Below, piece after piece: positions 1 to 8,861 of a stretch of 64,000 bases of DNA. Every line of letters begins with the position of its first letter. Position 1 is the stretch's first letter. Below the pieces are notes generated by a model. The model was not told the origin of the DNA, made no database searches, and was given only the letters and a program-made list of their open reading frames with translations. Source of the stretch: Hyphomonadaceae bacterium JAD_PAG50586_4. GTDB lineage: Bacteria > Pseudomonadota > Alphaproteobacteria > Caulobacterales > Aquidulcibacteraceae. The position numbers and the translations under genes are program-made. The stretch spans positions 2,995,501 through 3,059,500 of the forward strand of contig CP096134.1 of NCBI GenBank assembly GCA_023242925.1, given 5' to 3'.

Positions 1-258
1 TACAATCTGGGTGTTCTCTACCAGCAAGGCCGCGGCGTGAACGCGGCGCCGTCTGAGGCTCTGTTCTGGTTCATGGTCGCGGCCCGCCAAGGCGATCAAG
101 ACGCTGGCGCCCGCGCCACGGCGTTGGAGACGCAATTGCCGCGCGCGCAGGTCGATCAGGCCCGCGCCCGCGCCCAAGCGTTCCGCCCCCGTGCGGCCAG
201 CGGTGTCGCCAACGGCGAATTCGGCGCCCGGCCGTGGGCGACCGCAGCGCGGACCTAA
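1..258 (+). CDS. Sel1-repeat protein, C-terminal fragment
   Basis: The frame is open from the first base, so only the last 85 residues are present and the start lies outside the window. The first residues (YNLGVLYQQGRGV, then ALFWFMVAARQG) form one Sel1-like repeat, an alpha/alpha scaffold for protein contacts. In Caulobacterales such repeats occur in envelope and polarity proteins such as PodJ, but nothing here identifies the parent. The tail is Ala/Arg-rich and low in complexity. A palindromic repeat begins two bases after the TAA stop. Confidence 0.75.
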   Translation, partial: YNLGVLYQQGRGVNAAPSEALFWFMVAARQGDQDAGARATALETQLPRAQVDQARARAQAFRPRAASGVANGEFGARPWATAART

Positions 259-260
259 TC

Positions 261-331
261 GGAGAGCGGGGTTTCAGACCCGCATTCTCCATCAACAACA
301 GAGTTCACGCGTGTCTGAAGACCCGCGCTTC
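261..331. repeat. REP/BIME-like palindromic repeat, copy 1
   Basis: Two inverted arms (GCGGGGTTTCAGACCCGC near 266-283 and GTCTGAAGACCCGCGCTT near 313-330) flank a spacer of about 30 bases. Each arm can fold into its own hairpin. It starts two bases after the stop of the Sel1 gene and is a degenerate member of the family also found at 9805, 20275, 23003 and 61543. Confidence 0.7.
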
Positions 332-413
332 ATAAGGGCGTTGCCTCTCTGGACGGCGGCGCCCATAAGGGCTTGGGCATGGGCGCATCCGCGCTGAGTT
401 CAGAGCAACAGAA

Positions 414-1325
414 TTGATCTATCTGCCGATCGCCGAAATGCCGGTGAACGTGCTGCTCGTCCTATTGGTCAGCGGCGCGGTCGGCTTCATGTCGGGCCTC
501 GTGGGCGTCGGCGGCGGCTTTATCATGACGCCCGCTTTGATGTTCCTCGGCGTACCGGCGCCCGTCGCCGTCGCCACAGGCGCCAGTCAAATCGCGGCGA
601 CGTCATTCTCCGGCGTGCTTTCACAAACGCGACGCAAAGCCGTCGATTGGCGCATGGGCATGCTGCTCTCGATTGGCGGCATCCTCGGCAGCGCGTCCGG
701 TGTTTGGTTGTTCGAGCGGCTGCTGCGCTTGGGCCAGCTCGATCTCATCATCTCAATCCTCTACCTCTTCCTACTCGCAGCCGTCGGCTGGCTGATGCTG
801 AACGAGGGGCTCTCGGTGATGCGCGGCCGCACTGGCCACAGTGTCTCGATCCTGCGCCGCCCCGCGCGCACCATCGCGCACACTTTGCCCTTCCGCATGC
901 GCTTCCCGCGTTCGGGGCTTTACATCAGCGTGATCCCGCCGCTGGCGTTGGGCTTCGGCATTGGTGCGCTCGCCGCGATCATGGGCATCGGCGGCGGCTT
1001 CATCCTGATCCCAGCGATGATCTATCTATTGCGCATGCCGACCAATGTCGTCATCGGCACCTCATTGTTCCAAGTGCTGATCGTGGCCTCGCTGATCGTC
1101 ATCATGCAGGCGCAAGCAACCCAGACCGTCGATCTCGTGCTCGCCGGATTGCTCATGCTCGGCGGCGTCATTGGCGCGCAGCTTGGGTCGCGCTTGGGCG
1201 CTGGCTTGAAGAGCGAGCATTTGCGCGCGCTGCTGGGTGCGTTGCTGCTGGCCGCGAGCTTGAAATTCCTGCTCGACATCATCATCCCGCCCGCCGAGCC
1301 CTACGTGTTGGGAGGTTGGCTATGA
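414..1325 (+). CDS. TauE/SafE-family sulfite/anion exporter
   Basis: Integral membrane protein of 303 residues with the two-halved TauE/SafE (DUF81) architecture: about eight hydrophobic segments and a duplicated glycine-rich motif (GLVGVGGGFIMTP near residue 30, IMGIGGGFILIP near 190). The family exports sulfite, sulfoacetate or related organosulfur anions across the inner membrane; the substrate cannot be read here. I chose the TTG start because the preceding IYLPIAE stretch is typical of this subfamily; an ATG at 438 is the alternative. The stop overlaps the next gene by four bases, so translation is probably coupled. Confidence 0.85.
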   Translation: MIYLPIAEMPVNVLLVLLVSGAVGFMSGLVGVGGGFIMTPALMFLGVPAPVAVATGASQIAATSFSGVLSQTRRKAVDWRMGMLLSIGGILGSASGVWLFERLLRLGQLDLIISILYLFLLAAVGWLMLNEGLSVMRGRTGHSVSILRRPARTIAHTLPFRMRFPRSGLYISVIPPLALGFGIGALAAIMGIGGGFILIPAMIYLLRMPTNVVIGTSLFQVLIVASLIVIMQAQATQTVDLVLAGLLMLGGVIGAQLGSRLGAGLKSEHLRALLGALLLAASLKFLLDIIIPPAEPYVLGGWL

Positions 1326-2107
1326 AGCGCATCCTCTTCACCCTCGCGCTTTTGCTCTGCATCGCGCCCGCACGCGCGCAGCAACCCGCCGAAATGGGCA
1401 ACGATCTGCCTGCCGCCGTCGCCGAAGAGCAGATCACAGTCAGCTCCGATTATCGCGGCTCCTTCGTCACCGTGTTCGGCGTCAACCCCGACCGTCGCGG
1501 GCGTGGCGACATTGTTGTCGTCGTGCGTGGCCCCACCGAGACCGCCAGCGTGATGCGCAAGCGCCGTGTCTTTGGTTTGTGGGTGAACGGTGAAGCCGTG
1601 CACTTCAGCGAAGCGCCCACCTTTTTCGCCGTGTTGAGCAACCGCCCGTTGCGCCAAATCGCCAGCCCCGAATCCATCTGGCGCTACCAACTCGATCCTG
1701 CCGCCGCCGCGCAACTCTCCAGCGCCGTGCCCGAGGGCGGCGATCCCTCCGCCTACCGCGCAGCGCTGGTGCGCCTGCGCCGCGAGCAAGGCCTCTACCA
1801 AGAATATTCCGGCCGCGCGCAAGCCGATCAACGCGGCGGTCTCACCCAGTACCAAGGCGGTCTCTTCCGCGCCGTCGTGCGCCTGCCCGCCAACGCACCG
1901 ATCGCGCAATATCACGCAGACACCTATCTCTTCCGCGACGGCCGTCTCATCTCCTCGCAACGCTTGCCGATCTCGATCGCGCGTGTCGGCATCGAGCGCC
2001 GCATCCATGATCTCGCCACGAATTGGTCGATGCTCTACGGCATCCTGACCGTTCTGCTCGCGCTCGCCGCGGGCTGGGTCGCCGCCAATCTGTTCCGCCG
2101 GACGTGA
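1322..2107 (+). CDS. TIGR02186-family membrane-anchored protein
   Basis: 261 residues with an N-terminal signal peptide ending near ARAQ, a periplasmic beta-rich body and one C-terminal transmembrane helix (about 236-256, YGILTVLLALAAGWVAANLF). It matches the TIGR02186 family, which habitually lies next to a TauE exporter in alphaproteobacteria; its molecular role is unknown. The ATG overlaps the TauE stop as ATGA, and its own TGA overlaps the next GTG. By inference it is an accessory subunit of the exporter. Confidence 0.8.
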   Translation: MKRILFTLALLLCIAPARAQQPAEMGNDLPAAVAEEQITVSSDYRGSFVTVFGVNPDRRGRGDIVVVVRGPTETASVMRKRRVFGLWVNGEAVHFSEAPTFFAVLSNRPLRQIASPESIWRYQLDPAAAAQLSSAVPEGGDPSAYRAALVRLRREQGLYQEYSGRAQADQRGGLTQYQGGLFRAVVRLPANAPIAQYHADTYLFRDGRLISSQRLPISIARVGIERRIHDLATNWSMLYGILTVLLALAAGWVAANLFRRT

Positions 2108-2577
2108 GCCAGCCGCCCTTTCTTCCACGCGCCGCATTGCGCCTAGGCTTTCTGGGCTTGGCGCCGCTCGCGATCAGCGCGCTCATCACGCTATCGGCCC
2201 ACACCAGCACGGCGCGCCTCGGCGCCATCGCGTTTTCGCTTTACGCCGCCGTACTGCTCTCGTTTCTCGGCGGCGTGCGCTGCGGCATCGAGATCACGCG
2301 CGATCCGCAAAACCCAAACGCGACGCGCTTGCTGTTTAGCGCACTGCCCGGACTTCTGGGCTGGGTGCTCGCGGTGTTCGTTGTGTTCGTTACGCCGGCA
2401 CTCGGCGCATCGGCGGCTTTCGCTGGCCTGTTCGCCGCGCAAGGCGCCTGGGATTATCGCAGCGCCCGCGATGCGGCGGCGCCCGCTTGGTATCCCGTGC
2501 TCCGCCAAGTGCTCACCGGCGGCGCGATGCTTGTGTGTTTGCTGATCCCGCTCGCAACCGCGATGCGCCATTTCTAA
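2104..2577 (+). CDS. DUF3429 membrane protein
   Basis: 157-residue hydrophobic protein with about five membrane segments. It has the DUF3429 signature of a conserved aromatic/Gly block (LYAAVLLSFLGGVRCG near residue 45). The GTG start overlaps the preceding TGA by four bases, which fixes both the start and the operon. The family has no assigned function. The end overlaps the converging pdeM gene by four bases, so the two genes share their stop region tail to tail. Confidence 0.8.
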   Translation: MSQPPFLPRAALRLGFLGLAPLAISALITLSAHTSTARLGAIAFSLYAAVLLSFLGGVRCGIEITRDPQNPNATRLLFSALPGLLGWVLAVFVVFVTPALGASAAFAGLFAAQGAWDYRSARDAAAPAWYPVLRQVLTGGAMLVCLLIPLATAMRHF

Positions 2578-3338
2578 TCGCTCACCAGCCGCTCCATCGG
2601 CGCGGGCAGCACGCGATCCTTGCCAAGCACCAACGCCGTCACGCCGTCCGGAAATATCCGCGCATACGCATCGTCGCACACATTGAGCCCGCCGGTGAAC
2701 GCGCCAAACGCCGGCATCACCAAACGCGCGCCATCCGTCGCAAAGCACCGCCTGCGTACCGAACGCCCCCGCCCACTGACCTTCGCGCACGGATGCAAAT
2801 GGCCGGCGATTTCGCCGGGTGCTACGCCTTCCGTCGGCTCGTGCCGTAACACCAGCGAGCCGATGTGCAGCACGTCACGAACGACGCCGCCCAACACTTC
2901 GGGCGCGCGTCCGTCGTGATTGCCTTCGACCCAAATCCAATCGCAGCGCCCGATCATGCCTTGCAGCAAATCGCGGTCGCTCGCCGCCATCCGCGCGACG
3001 CCGCCGCCATCGTGAAAACTATCGCCCAGCGACACGACAATATCCGGCGCCATCGCGTCGATCAGCTTGCCGAGCTTCACCAACGCCGCATGCGTGTCGT
3101 ATGGCGGCAGCATCTGCCCACGCAGCGCAAACGACGAGCCCTTCTCCAAGTGCAGATCGGAAACAATCAGCGTCTTCGCGTCAGCGATCCAGAGCGCGCC
3201 ATCCGGCAGCGCCGTCACCAGCGTATCGCCAAGCCGCGCCTCGACATGGGGGCCCACGATCGCCAAAGGCGGCAAAGCCCGCGCCCTCCGCTTGGACGGA
3301 CGTGGCGATCTGGGCGCGGGGCGGGAAAGCAGCGGCAT
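2574..3338 (-). CDS. pdeM: Ligase-associated DNA-damage-response endonuclease PdeM
   Basis: 254-residue calcineurin-like metallophosphoesterase. The metal-binding motifs are in canonical order: SDLHLEK (60-66), GDSFHD (105-110), GNHD (139-142) and GHLHP (about 179-183). PdeM belongs to the bacterial cluster of ATP-dependent ligase, exonuclease, Lhr-like helicase and this nuclease, thought to act in DNA repair. The partner helicase lies upstream on the same strand at 5361-7973, separated by a sulfatase; no ligase is visible in the window. The Arg/Pro-rich first 25 residues are unusual and the true start could be a little further in. Confidence 0.9.
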   Translation of the reverse strand: MPLLSRPAPRSPRPSKRRARALPPLAIVGPHVEARLGDTLVTALPDGALWIADAKTLIVSDLHLEKGSSFALRGQMLPPYDTHAALVKLGKLIDAMAPDIVVSLGDSFHDGGGVARMAASDRDLLQGMIGRCDWIWVEGNHDGRAPEVLGGVVRDVLHIGSLVLRHEPTEGVAPGEIAGHLHPCAKVSGRGRSVRRRCFATDGARLVMPAFGAFTGGLNVCDDAYARIFPDGVTALVLGKDRVLPAPMERLVSD

Positions 3339-3360
3339 CGCCCGATCTAAAGCAGACTCG

Positions 3361-5289
3361 TCACGGCGTGACGATGGCGAAGTTCAGGTCCGGGTTGTCG
3401 AACACCTCTCCCAAGCCTTCCAAAGAGCGCCGGTTACCTTCAATCCGGATTTGCCGGCTCAACACAGCGCGCGCCATTGTCTGCGTCGCCATCGCCTGCA
3501 GGAACACGCCGCGCGGCGCGGTGATGGTCGGCGCCTCCGCAATGGTGACTTCGCGTTCATGCACCAAGACGCCATTGGCGATGCTCACCGCGAAGCGCTC
3601 ATTGCGCTCCGGGAAAACCAGATTGAACGCATAGCGCCGCTCGCCCAGGCGTTGGGGATTGAGCCGCACCGCGAGCAGATCGAGGATGTAACTCGTCGGC
3701 GTCGCCGCCACGAGGTCCGCGCTCTGCACGCCCGACGCGCGCGGCGTCACGCCGTTCTCCAATTCCTCGGCCGCAACCAGATACATATTGCGCCAGATCG
3801 CGCTCTCAGCCTGCCACGCCATTTGACGATGCGTCTGCGCCAGCAGCGCGCGCGCCGCTTGGTTCGTCGGCTCCGCGAACACCAGATGGTTCAGCACGCG
3901 CGCGCTCCAGCGATAATCGCCTTCATCAAACGCACGCTGGCCTTCCGCCAACACCGCCGCCGGCCCGCCCATCGCGCGCACATAGCGCGTCGCTTCTTCA
4001 ACCGGCGGCAGCGGATTGAGGTTCGCGGGGTTGGCGTCGTACCAGCCCATGTAACGCTGATACACAGCGCGCGAATTGTGCATCATCGTGCCGTAATAGC
4101 CGTGATTGAACCAACGGCTCGAAAGCGACGCAGGCAAACGCACCTGCTCGGCAATCTCGCGATCTGTGTAGCCGGCGTTCATCAGGCGCACGCTCTGATC
4201 GTGCAGATATTTATATGCGTCGCGATGACTGGCGATGAAATCGCGCACGCGCGCGCCGCCAAAGCGCGGCCAGGCGTGGCTTGTGACCATGATTTCGGTG
4301 CGCGGGCCGTAGAGACGCAAAGCTTCCGTCAGATAGTCCGCCCACGCTTTTGAATCGCGCACCAGCGCGCCGCGCGGCGTTAGCACATTGTGCATCGAGG
4401 CGTTGGCGTTCTCCGCTAAACAGAGCACGCCCAAATCCGGGAAGAAGAAATTCATCTCCGCTGGAGCTTCGGTTTCCGGCGTCACCTGAAACTCGATACG
4501 CACACCGTCCACGGTCAGCGTCTCGCCCGTACGCGCAATCGTGCGTGTCGGTGGAATGAGCGTGAACGTGCCGGCCGAAATTGCCAGGCCAATGCCCGAC
4601 GTCATCTGCCCTTCAGGTCCAGGCGTAAGCCCCGCGCCGAATTGATAGGTGGCGCGCCGCCCCATCGCGTTGCCGGCGATGACGTTCTCCGTCACCGCGT
4701 GTTCCATGAAGCCGTCCGGCGCGATGATCTCGACACGCCCGGCCGCCACGTCCGCAGGATCGACCACGCCGCGCACGCCGCCGAAATGGTCGGCATGGCT
4801 GTGCGTATAGATCACTGCGCGCACCGGCAGATCGCCGATGGTGCGCCGCGCCAATGCAAGTGCTGCGCTCGCCACTTCGCGACTGGTCAGCGGATCGATA
4901 ATGATGAGGCCGGTGTCGCCAACGATGATCGTCATGTTCGACACATCGAAGCCGCGCACCTGATAGACGCGCTCGCGCACCTGGAAGAGCCCCGCGCGCG
5001 CCAGCAATTGCGCATGCCGCCACAAGCTCGGATTCACAGTTTCCGGTGCTTGCCCACCCAGGAAATTATAGACGCTGAAATCCCAAACGACACGGCCGTC
5101 ATCGGCGTGGATTTGCGATTGATCCCACGCGGAGATGAAGCCGCGCGCCGCGAAATCCTCATCTTCTCGATCGGCCCAGGGCAGTGTCTCCGCCATCGCA
5201 GCATTCGCCGCGCGCGTGGTTTGCGTGACTTCCGCATGCGCCGCACCGCCAAGCGCCAAGCTCAGCACAAGAGCCGTCATCACCCGCAT
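3361..5289 (-). CDS. SdsA1/BDS1-type alkyl sulfatase, MBL fold
   Basis: 642 residues beginning with a cleavable signal peptide (MRVMTALVLSLALGGAAHA), so probably periplasmic. The zinc-binding metallo-beta-lactamase motif THSHADHFGG lies at 162-171; it is followed by the helical dimerisation domain and a C-terminal SCP2-like lipid-binding domain, the full SdsA1 layout and length. The family hydrolyses primary or secondary alkyl sulfates to alcohol and sulfate. It lies between the helicase and pdeM on the same strand, which looks coincidental. A link with the TauE anion exporter (414-1325) through sulfur release is possible but only inferred. Confidence 0.88.
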   Translation of the reverse strand: MRVMTALVLSLALGGAAHAEVTQTTRAANAAMAETLPWADREDEDFAARGFISAWDQSQIHADDGRVVWDFSVYNFLGGQAPETVNPSLWRHAQLLARAGLFQVRERVYQVRGFDVSNMTIIVGDTGLIIIDPLTSREVASAALALARRTIGDLPVRAVIYTHSHADHFGGVRGVVDPADVAAGRVEIIAPDGFMEHAVTENVIAGNAMGRRATYQFGAGLTPGPEGQMTSGIGLAISAGTFTLIPPTRTIARTGETLTVDGVRIEFQVTPETEAPAEMNFFFPDLGVLCLAENANASMHNVLTPRGALVRDSKAWADYLTEALRLYGPRTEIMVTSHAWPRFGGARVRDFIASHRDAYKYLHDQSVRLMNAGYTDREIAEQVRLPASLSSRWFNHGYYGTMMHNSRAVYQRYMGWYDANPANLNPLPPVEEATRYVRAMGGPAAVLAEGQRAFDEGDYRWSARVLNHLVFAEPTNQAARALLAQTHRQMAWQAESAIWRNMYLVAAEELENGVTPRASGVQSADLVAATPTSYILDLLAVRLNPQRLGERRYAFNLVFPERNERFAVSIANGVLVHEREVTIAEAPTITAPRGVFLQAMATQTMARAVLSRQIRIEGNRRSLEGLGEVFDNPDLNFAIVTP

Positions 5290-5360
5290 CTTTTCCCCCT
5301 ATGGAATTTTCCCCGACTATGCACCCGCAGGCGCCTGCTCGGCAAATGACGCAGCGAAAT

Positions 5361-7973
5361 TCAGCTCATCGCTTCCGCGATCAGCGACGCCGCATCCTCC
5401 AGCACGGCCTCATCGGCCCCGCCCTGCACGCCGACGCGACCCATTTCCAGCATCACGGGCGCTGCAAACGGCGAGACGTGCGGCAGCGCCCGGTGCACGA
5501 TCCGCCCCTTCACGCGGCGCAACAGGGCGCCGACACGCTTGATATCGAGATAGCCCTCGCCCGCATCCGCGAACGCCGCCTGCAGCAAAATGTGATCCGG
5601 CTCGTATTGCCGCAGTACGTCGTAAATCAAATCCGACGAGAACGAGACTTGCCGTCCGGTCTTGCGCGCCGCGCCCGGCAACTTGCGCTCAATCATGCCG
5701 GAAATCACCGCGCATTTCGAAAACGTGCTTTTCATCAGCGTCGACTCCGCGAGCCACGCCTCAAGATCGTCGCCCAGCATGTCCTCATCGAACAACGCTT
5801 TGAAGTCGATGTCGTCCATCGGCTCCAGCGCCCATACCGCCATCGCGTATTCGCTGGCGAGAAACCCCATTGGCTTCCTGCCTAATCGCTCCAATCTGCG
5901 CGTAATCAGCACACCCAAGGTCTGATGCGACAAGCGACCCTCAAATGGGTAGCAGACGAGATAATGCTTCGCCGCACGCGGAAAAGTTTCGACCAGCATC
6001 TCGTCCGGCGCCGGCGCCACGGAGCGCTTCTTCTGCATCCTGATCCAATCGCGCACCTGTTGCGGCAAGAGCTTTTGCCGCTTCGGCTCGTGCAACAAAT
6101 GGCGCACGCGATCCGCCAAAAACGTCGAGAGCGGAAACTTTCCGCCCGCATAGGACGGAATGCTTGGGTTTTCCGCACCCGGCGCCCGCACTACGAGCGC
6201 ATCGGTATCGCGCACACTCAAGAAGCGCAGCACTTCACCCGCGAACAAGAACGTGTCGCCCGGCGCTAAGCCTTCGATGAAATATTCCTCGATCTGCCCC
6301 AGTCGGCGCCCCGGCATCAGCGGGCGCGGCCCTGCGCTCTTCGGGGTACCCGGCCGCGACGCTTGCGCGCGATGCGCCAAGCGCACGTCCAGCATTTCGG
6401 ACTCAACGATGGCGCCCACATTCATGCGATGCTGCTGCGCGATCGTCGGATTGCGCGCGCGCCAACGCCCTGTATTCAACTCCTGTACGATGCGCTTATA
6501 GCGATCATAAGAACGCAGGGCGTAGCCGCCCGTCGCCACGAAATCGATCACGCGGTCAAATTGCGCGCGCGGCAGCGCCGCGTACGGCTCCGTCGAAATC
6601 ACCTCCGCATAGAGCTCATCCGCATCAAACGGCTCGCCACACGCACAACCCATAATGTGTTGCGCCAAGCAATCGAGCCCGCCGACACGCGGCTCGGCCC
6701 CATCCATCTCACCCTCGGCCACCGCCTCCTGCGCGGCGCGACACTCCAGCACTTCAAACCGATTGCTCGGCGCGAGCAGCGCTCGTGACGGTTCATCGAG
6801 CCTGTGGTTGGCGCGGCCAATGCGCTGCACCAAACGCGCAGCGCCCTTCGGCGCACCGATCTGGATCACGAGATCGACATCGCCCCAATCGATGCCGAGG
6901 TCGAGCGTGGATGTGCACACGACAGCGCGTAAATCCCCGCGCGCCATCGCCGCTTCCACTTTGCGTCGCTGGGCCACATCGAGCGAGCCGTGATGCAGCG
7001 CGATCGGCAGCGCATCTTCATTGATGCGCCACAGCGCCTGAAACGTCATCTCCGCCTGCGCGCGCGTGTTCACAAACACCAACGCAAGCTTTGCGCCCAT
7101 GATCGCTTGGTACACTTCCGGCATCGCATGCCGCGCCGTATGCCCCGCCCACGGAATCTGCGCATTGGAATCCAACACATCCACCACCGGCTGCGCGCCG
7201 GGTGGAGCTTTGACTATGACGCTCTGCCATGCTCCCTCGCTCGCGGGGGAGCTGTCGAGCGCTTCGCGCGAGACTGAGGGGGCGTGCGCTTCGCCCCCTC
7301 CGCTTCGCTACGCTCAGCACCTCCGGCGCATGCGGGGAGGATGCGATCCCAGCAAATACCGCGCCAGACCGTCCTCATCCGCCACCGTTGCACTCAGGCC
7401 CACGCGGCGATGCCCCGGCGCCCAGCGTTGCAGACGCGCCATCGCCAGCGCCAGCAGATCGCCACGCTTCGTCGGCGCCAGCGCATGGATCTCATCCACC
7501 ACCACGGCCTGCAAATCCTCGAAGAACACGCGCGCGTGCTCTGACGCGATCAGCAGGCACAATTGCTCCGGCGTCGTCAGCAAAATGTCCGGCGGATGCG
7601 CGCGTTGGCGTTGACGCTTATGCGGCGGCGTGTCGCCCGTGCGTGACTCGATCCGCAAATCAAGCCGCATCTCACGCACGGGATTGTCGAGATTGCGCGC
7701 CACGTCCGTCGTCAGCGCTTTCAGTGGCGACACATAAAGCGTGTGCAAACGATGCGGCCGGCGCAAACCTTCGTCAGCGCGCAGCGCCAGCTCAATCAAG
7801 CTCGGCAGGAACCCCGCCAACGTCTTGCCCGCACCGGTCGGCGCGATCAGCAATGTCGACAGCCCGGCCTCAGCCCGCCGCACCAATTCCAATTGGTGCG
7901 GACGCGGGCTCCACCCGCGCGCGGCGAACCAATCCGCGAACGGCGACGGCAGGGAGGGTACGCGGGCGTCCAT
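5361..7973 (-). pseudogene. Ligase-associated Lhr-like DEXH helicase, interrupted by a repeat
   Basis: The N-terminal part (7973 to 7314) carries Walker A APTGAGKT, motif Ia VSPLKAL, DEIH and SAT. The C-terminal part (open to 5361) carries the helicase motifs FVNTRAQAE, STLDLGIDWG and QRIGRANH and the Lhr-type C-terminal domain. Together they give the full-length helicase of the ligase-associated repair cluster, a 3'-5' SF2 enzyme. Both parts are in the same frame but are separated by about 110 bases of palindromic repeat (7233-7342) containing stops at 7314 (TGA) and 7308 (TAG). As read, the gene is split. A restart at the GTG near 7187 would give a product lacking the Walker A half. See findings for the possibility that the repeat was translated in frame. 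Confidence 0.8.
7233..7342. repeat. Long palindromic repeat (family 2) inside the helicase gene
   Basis: An imperfect palindrome of about 110 bases. The outer arms are CTCGCTCGCGGGGGAG and CCGGCGCATGCGGGGAGG; the inner arms are GAGGGGGCG and CGCCCCCTC. It shares its building blocks (GGGGGAG, then a GTC-rich stretch, then ACTGAGG) with intergenic copies at 13535, 17035 and 62381. It is the only copy here that lies inside a coding sequence. Confidence 0.75.
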
Positions 7974-8061
7974 GAGCCACGCATCCTAGCCGAACCTATT
8001 CCAGCCCGAAGCCCCTTCACCTGCGATTGAAGCGCAAAGCGCGACAGTGCATGCTCCGCCC

Positions 8062-8772
8062 ATGCCAGGACGCTATCAGCAGCTCAGCGCCGACCACATC
8101 ATCACGACGCTGGAGAAGCTCCATGCGCGCATCGTAGCGCGGTTTCCAGATGCAGGCTTGGGCCGGGTTTGCGCGGAATTGATTGAAACGGGACGCGTGA
8201 GCGTTGTCGAAGCGGCCGCGTTGGCGCGGCCGGATTATCTGTGGCGCGGGGCGGCGGGCGCGCTCGTTGCCGCGGGCCTCATCGCCCAGATCGCAGCATT
8301 CCGCTTCCTGCACCTTGAACGCATTTCCGGCACAGCGCCGGAATTGCTCCAAGGCCTGGAAGCGGCCGTGAGCCTGCTGATCCTGTTCGGTTCGGCTGTC
8401 TGGTTCGTGCTCACGCTGGAGGAGCGCATCAAGCGCCAGCGTGTACTGGACGCGCTCCACCGCCTGCGTTCGCTCGCGCACGTCATCGACATGCACCAAC
8501 TCACCAAAGACCCCACGATCGTGCTCGATGCACAGAAAACGCCCGCGTCGCCCGAGCGCACGATGAGTCATTTCCAGCTCACGCGTTACCTCGATTATTG
8601 CTCCGAGATGCTGGCGCTGATCGGCAAACTTTCAGCGCTTTATGCCGAGCGCATGCGCGATGGCGTCGTGATCGAGGCCGTCAACGACATGGAAACGCTG
8701 ACCACCGGCCTCGGTCGCAAGATTTGGCAGAAGATTACATTGATCGGCGTGCTGGAAGATCGCGCCCCTTAA
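8062..8772 (+). CDS. Conserved hypothetical membrane protein
   Basis: 236 residues from the ATG; a GTG at 8047 would add five. A soluble N-terminal segment of about 55 residues is followed by two transmembrane helices (about 58-78 and 98-122, LEAAVSLLILFGSAVWFVLTL). A basic, helical cytoplasmic part follows that includes MHQLTKDP and ends near a DMETLTTGLGRKIWQK stretch. I recognise no catalytic motif. It lies about 90 bases upstream of a receiver-domain gene on the same strand, so a regulatory or signalling role is conceivable but unproven. Confidence 0.65.
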   Translation: MPGRYQQLSADHIITTLEKLHARIVARFPDAGLGRVCAELIETGRVSVVEAAALARPDYLWRGAAGALVAAGLIAQIAAFRFLHLERISGTAPELLQGLEAAVSLLILFGSAVWFVLTLEERIKRQRVLDALHRLRSLAHVIDMHQLTKDPTIVLDAQKTPASPERTMSHFQLTRYLDYCSEMLALIGKLSALYAERMRDGVVIEAVNDMETLTTGLGRKIWQKITLIGVLEDRAP

Positions 8773-8861
8773 CCGGCGCTCTACTGCATCAAATACCGGC
8801 GCGCGGTCCGATATTAACCGCCCCGAAACCGCCTCAGCTTCAACGATTACTCAGACATCCC

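Noticed and set aside
3067..4353. A 428-residue open frame on the plus strand opposite the alkyl sulfatase
   Set aside because: It is Arg/His/Ala-rich with no domain, and the minus strand encodes a full sulfatase with signal peptide and zinc motif. It is a mirror of GC-rich codon use.
5662..5925. Plus-strand open frames inside the helicase gene
   Set aside because: They are Ser/Arg-rich shadows; the minus strand shows helicase motifs throughout.
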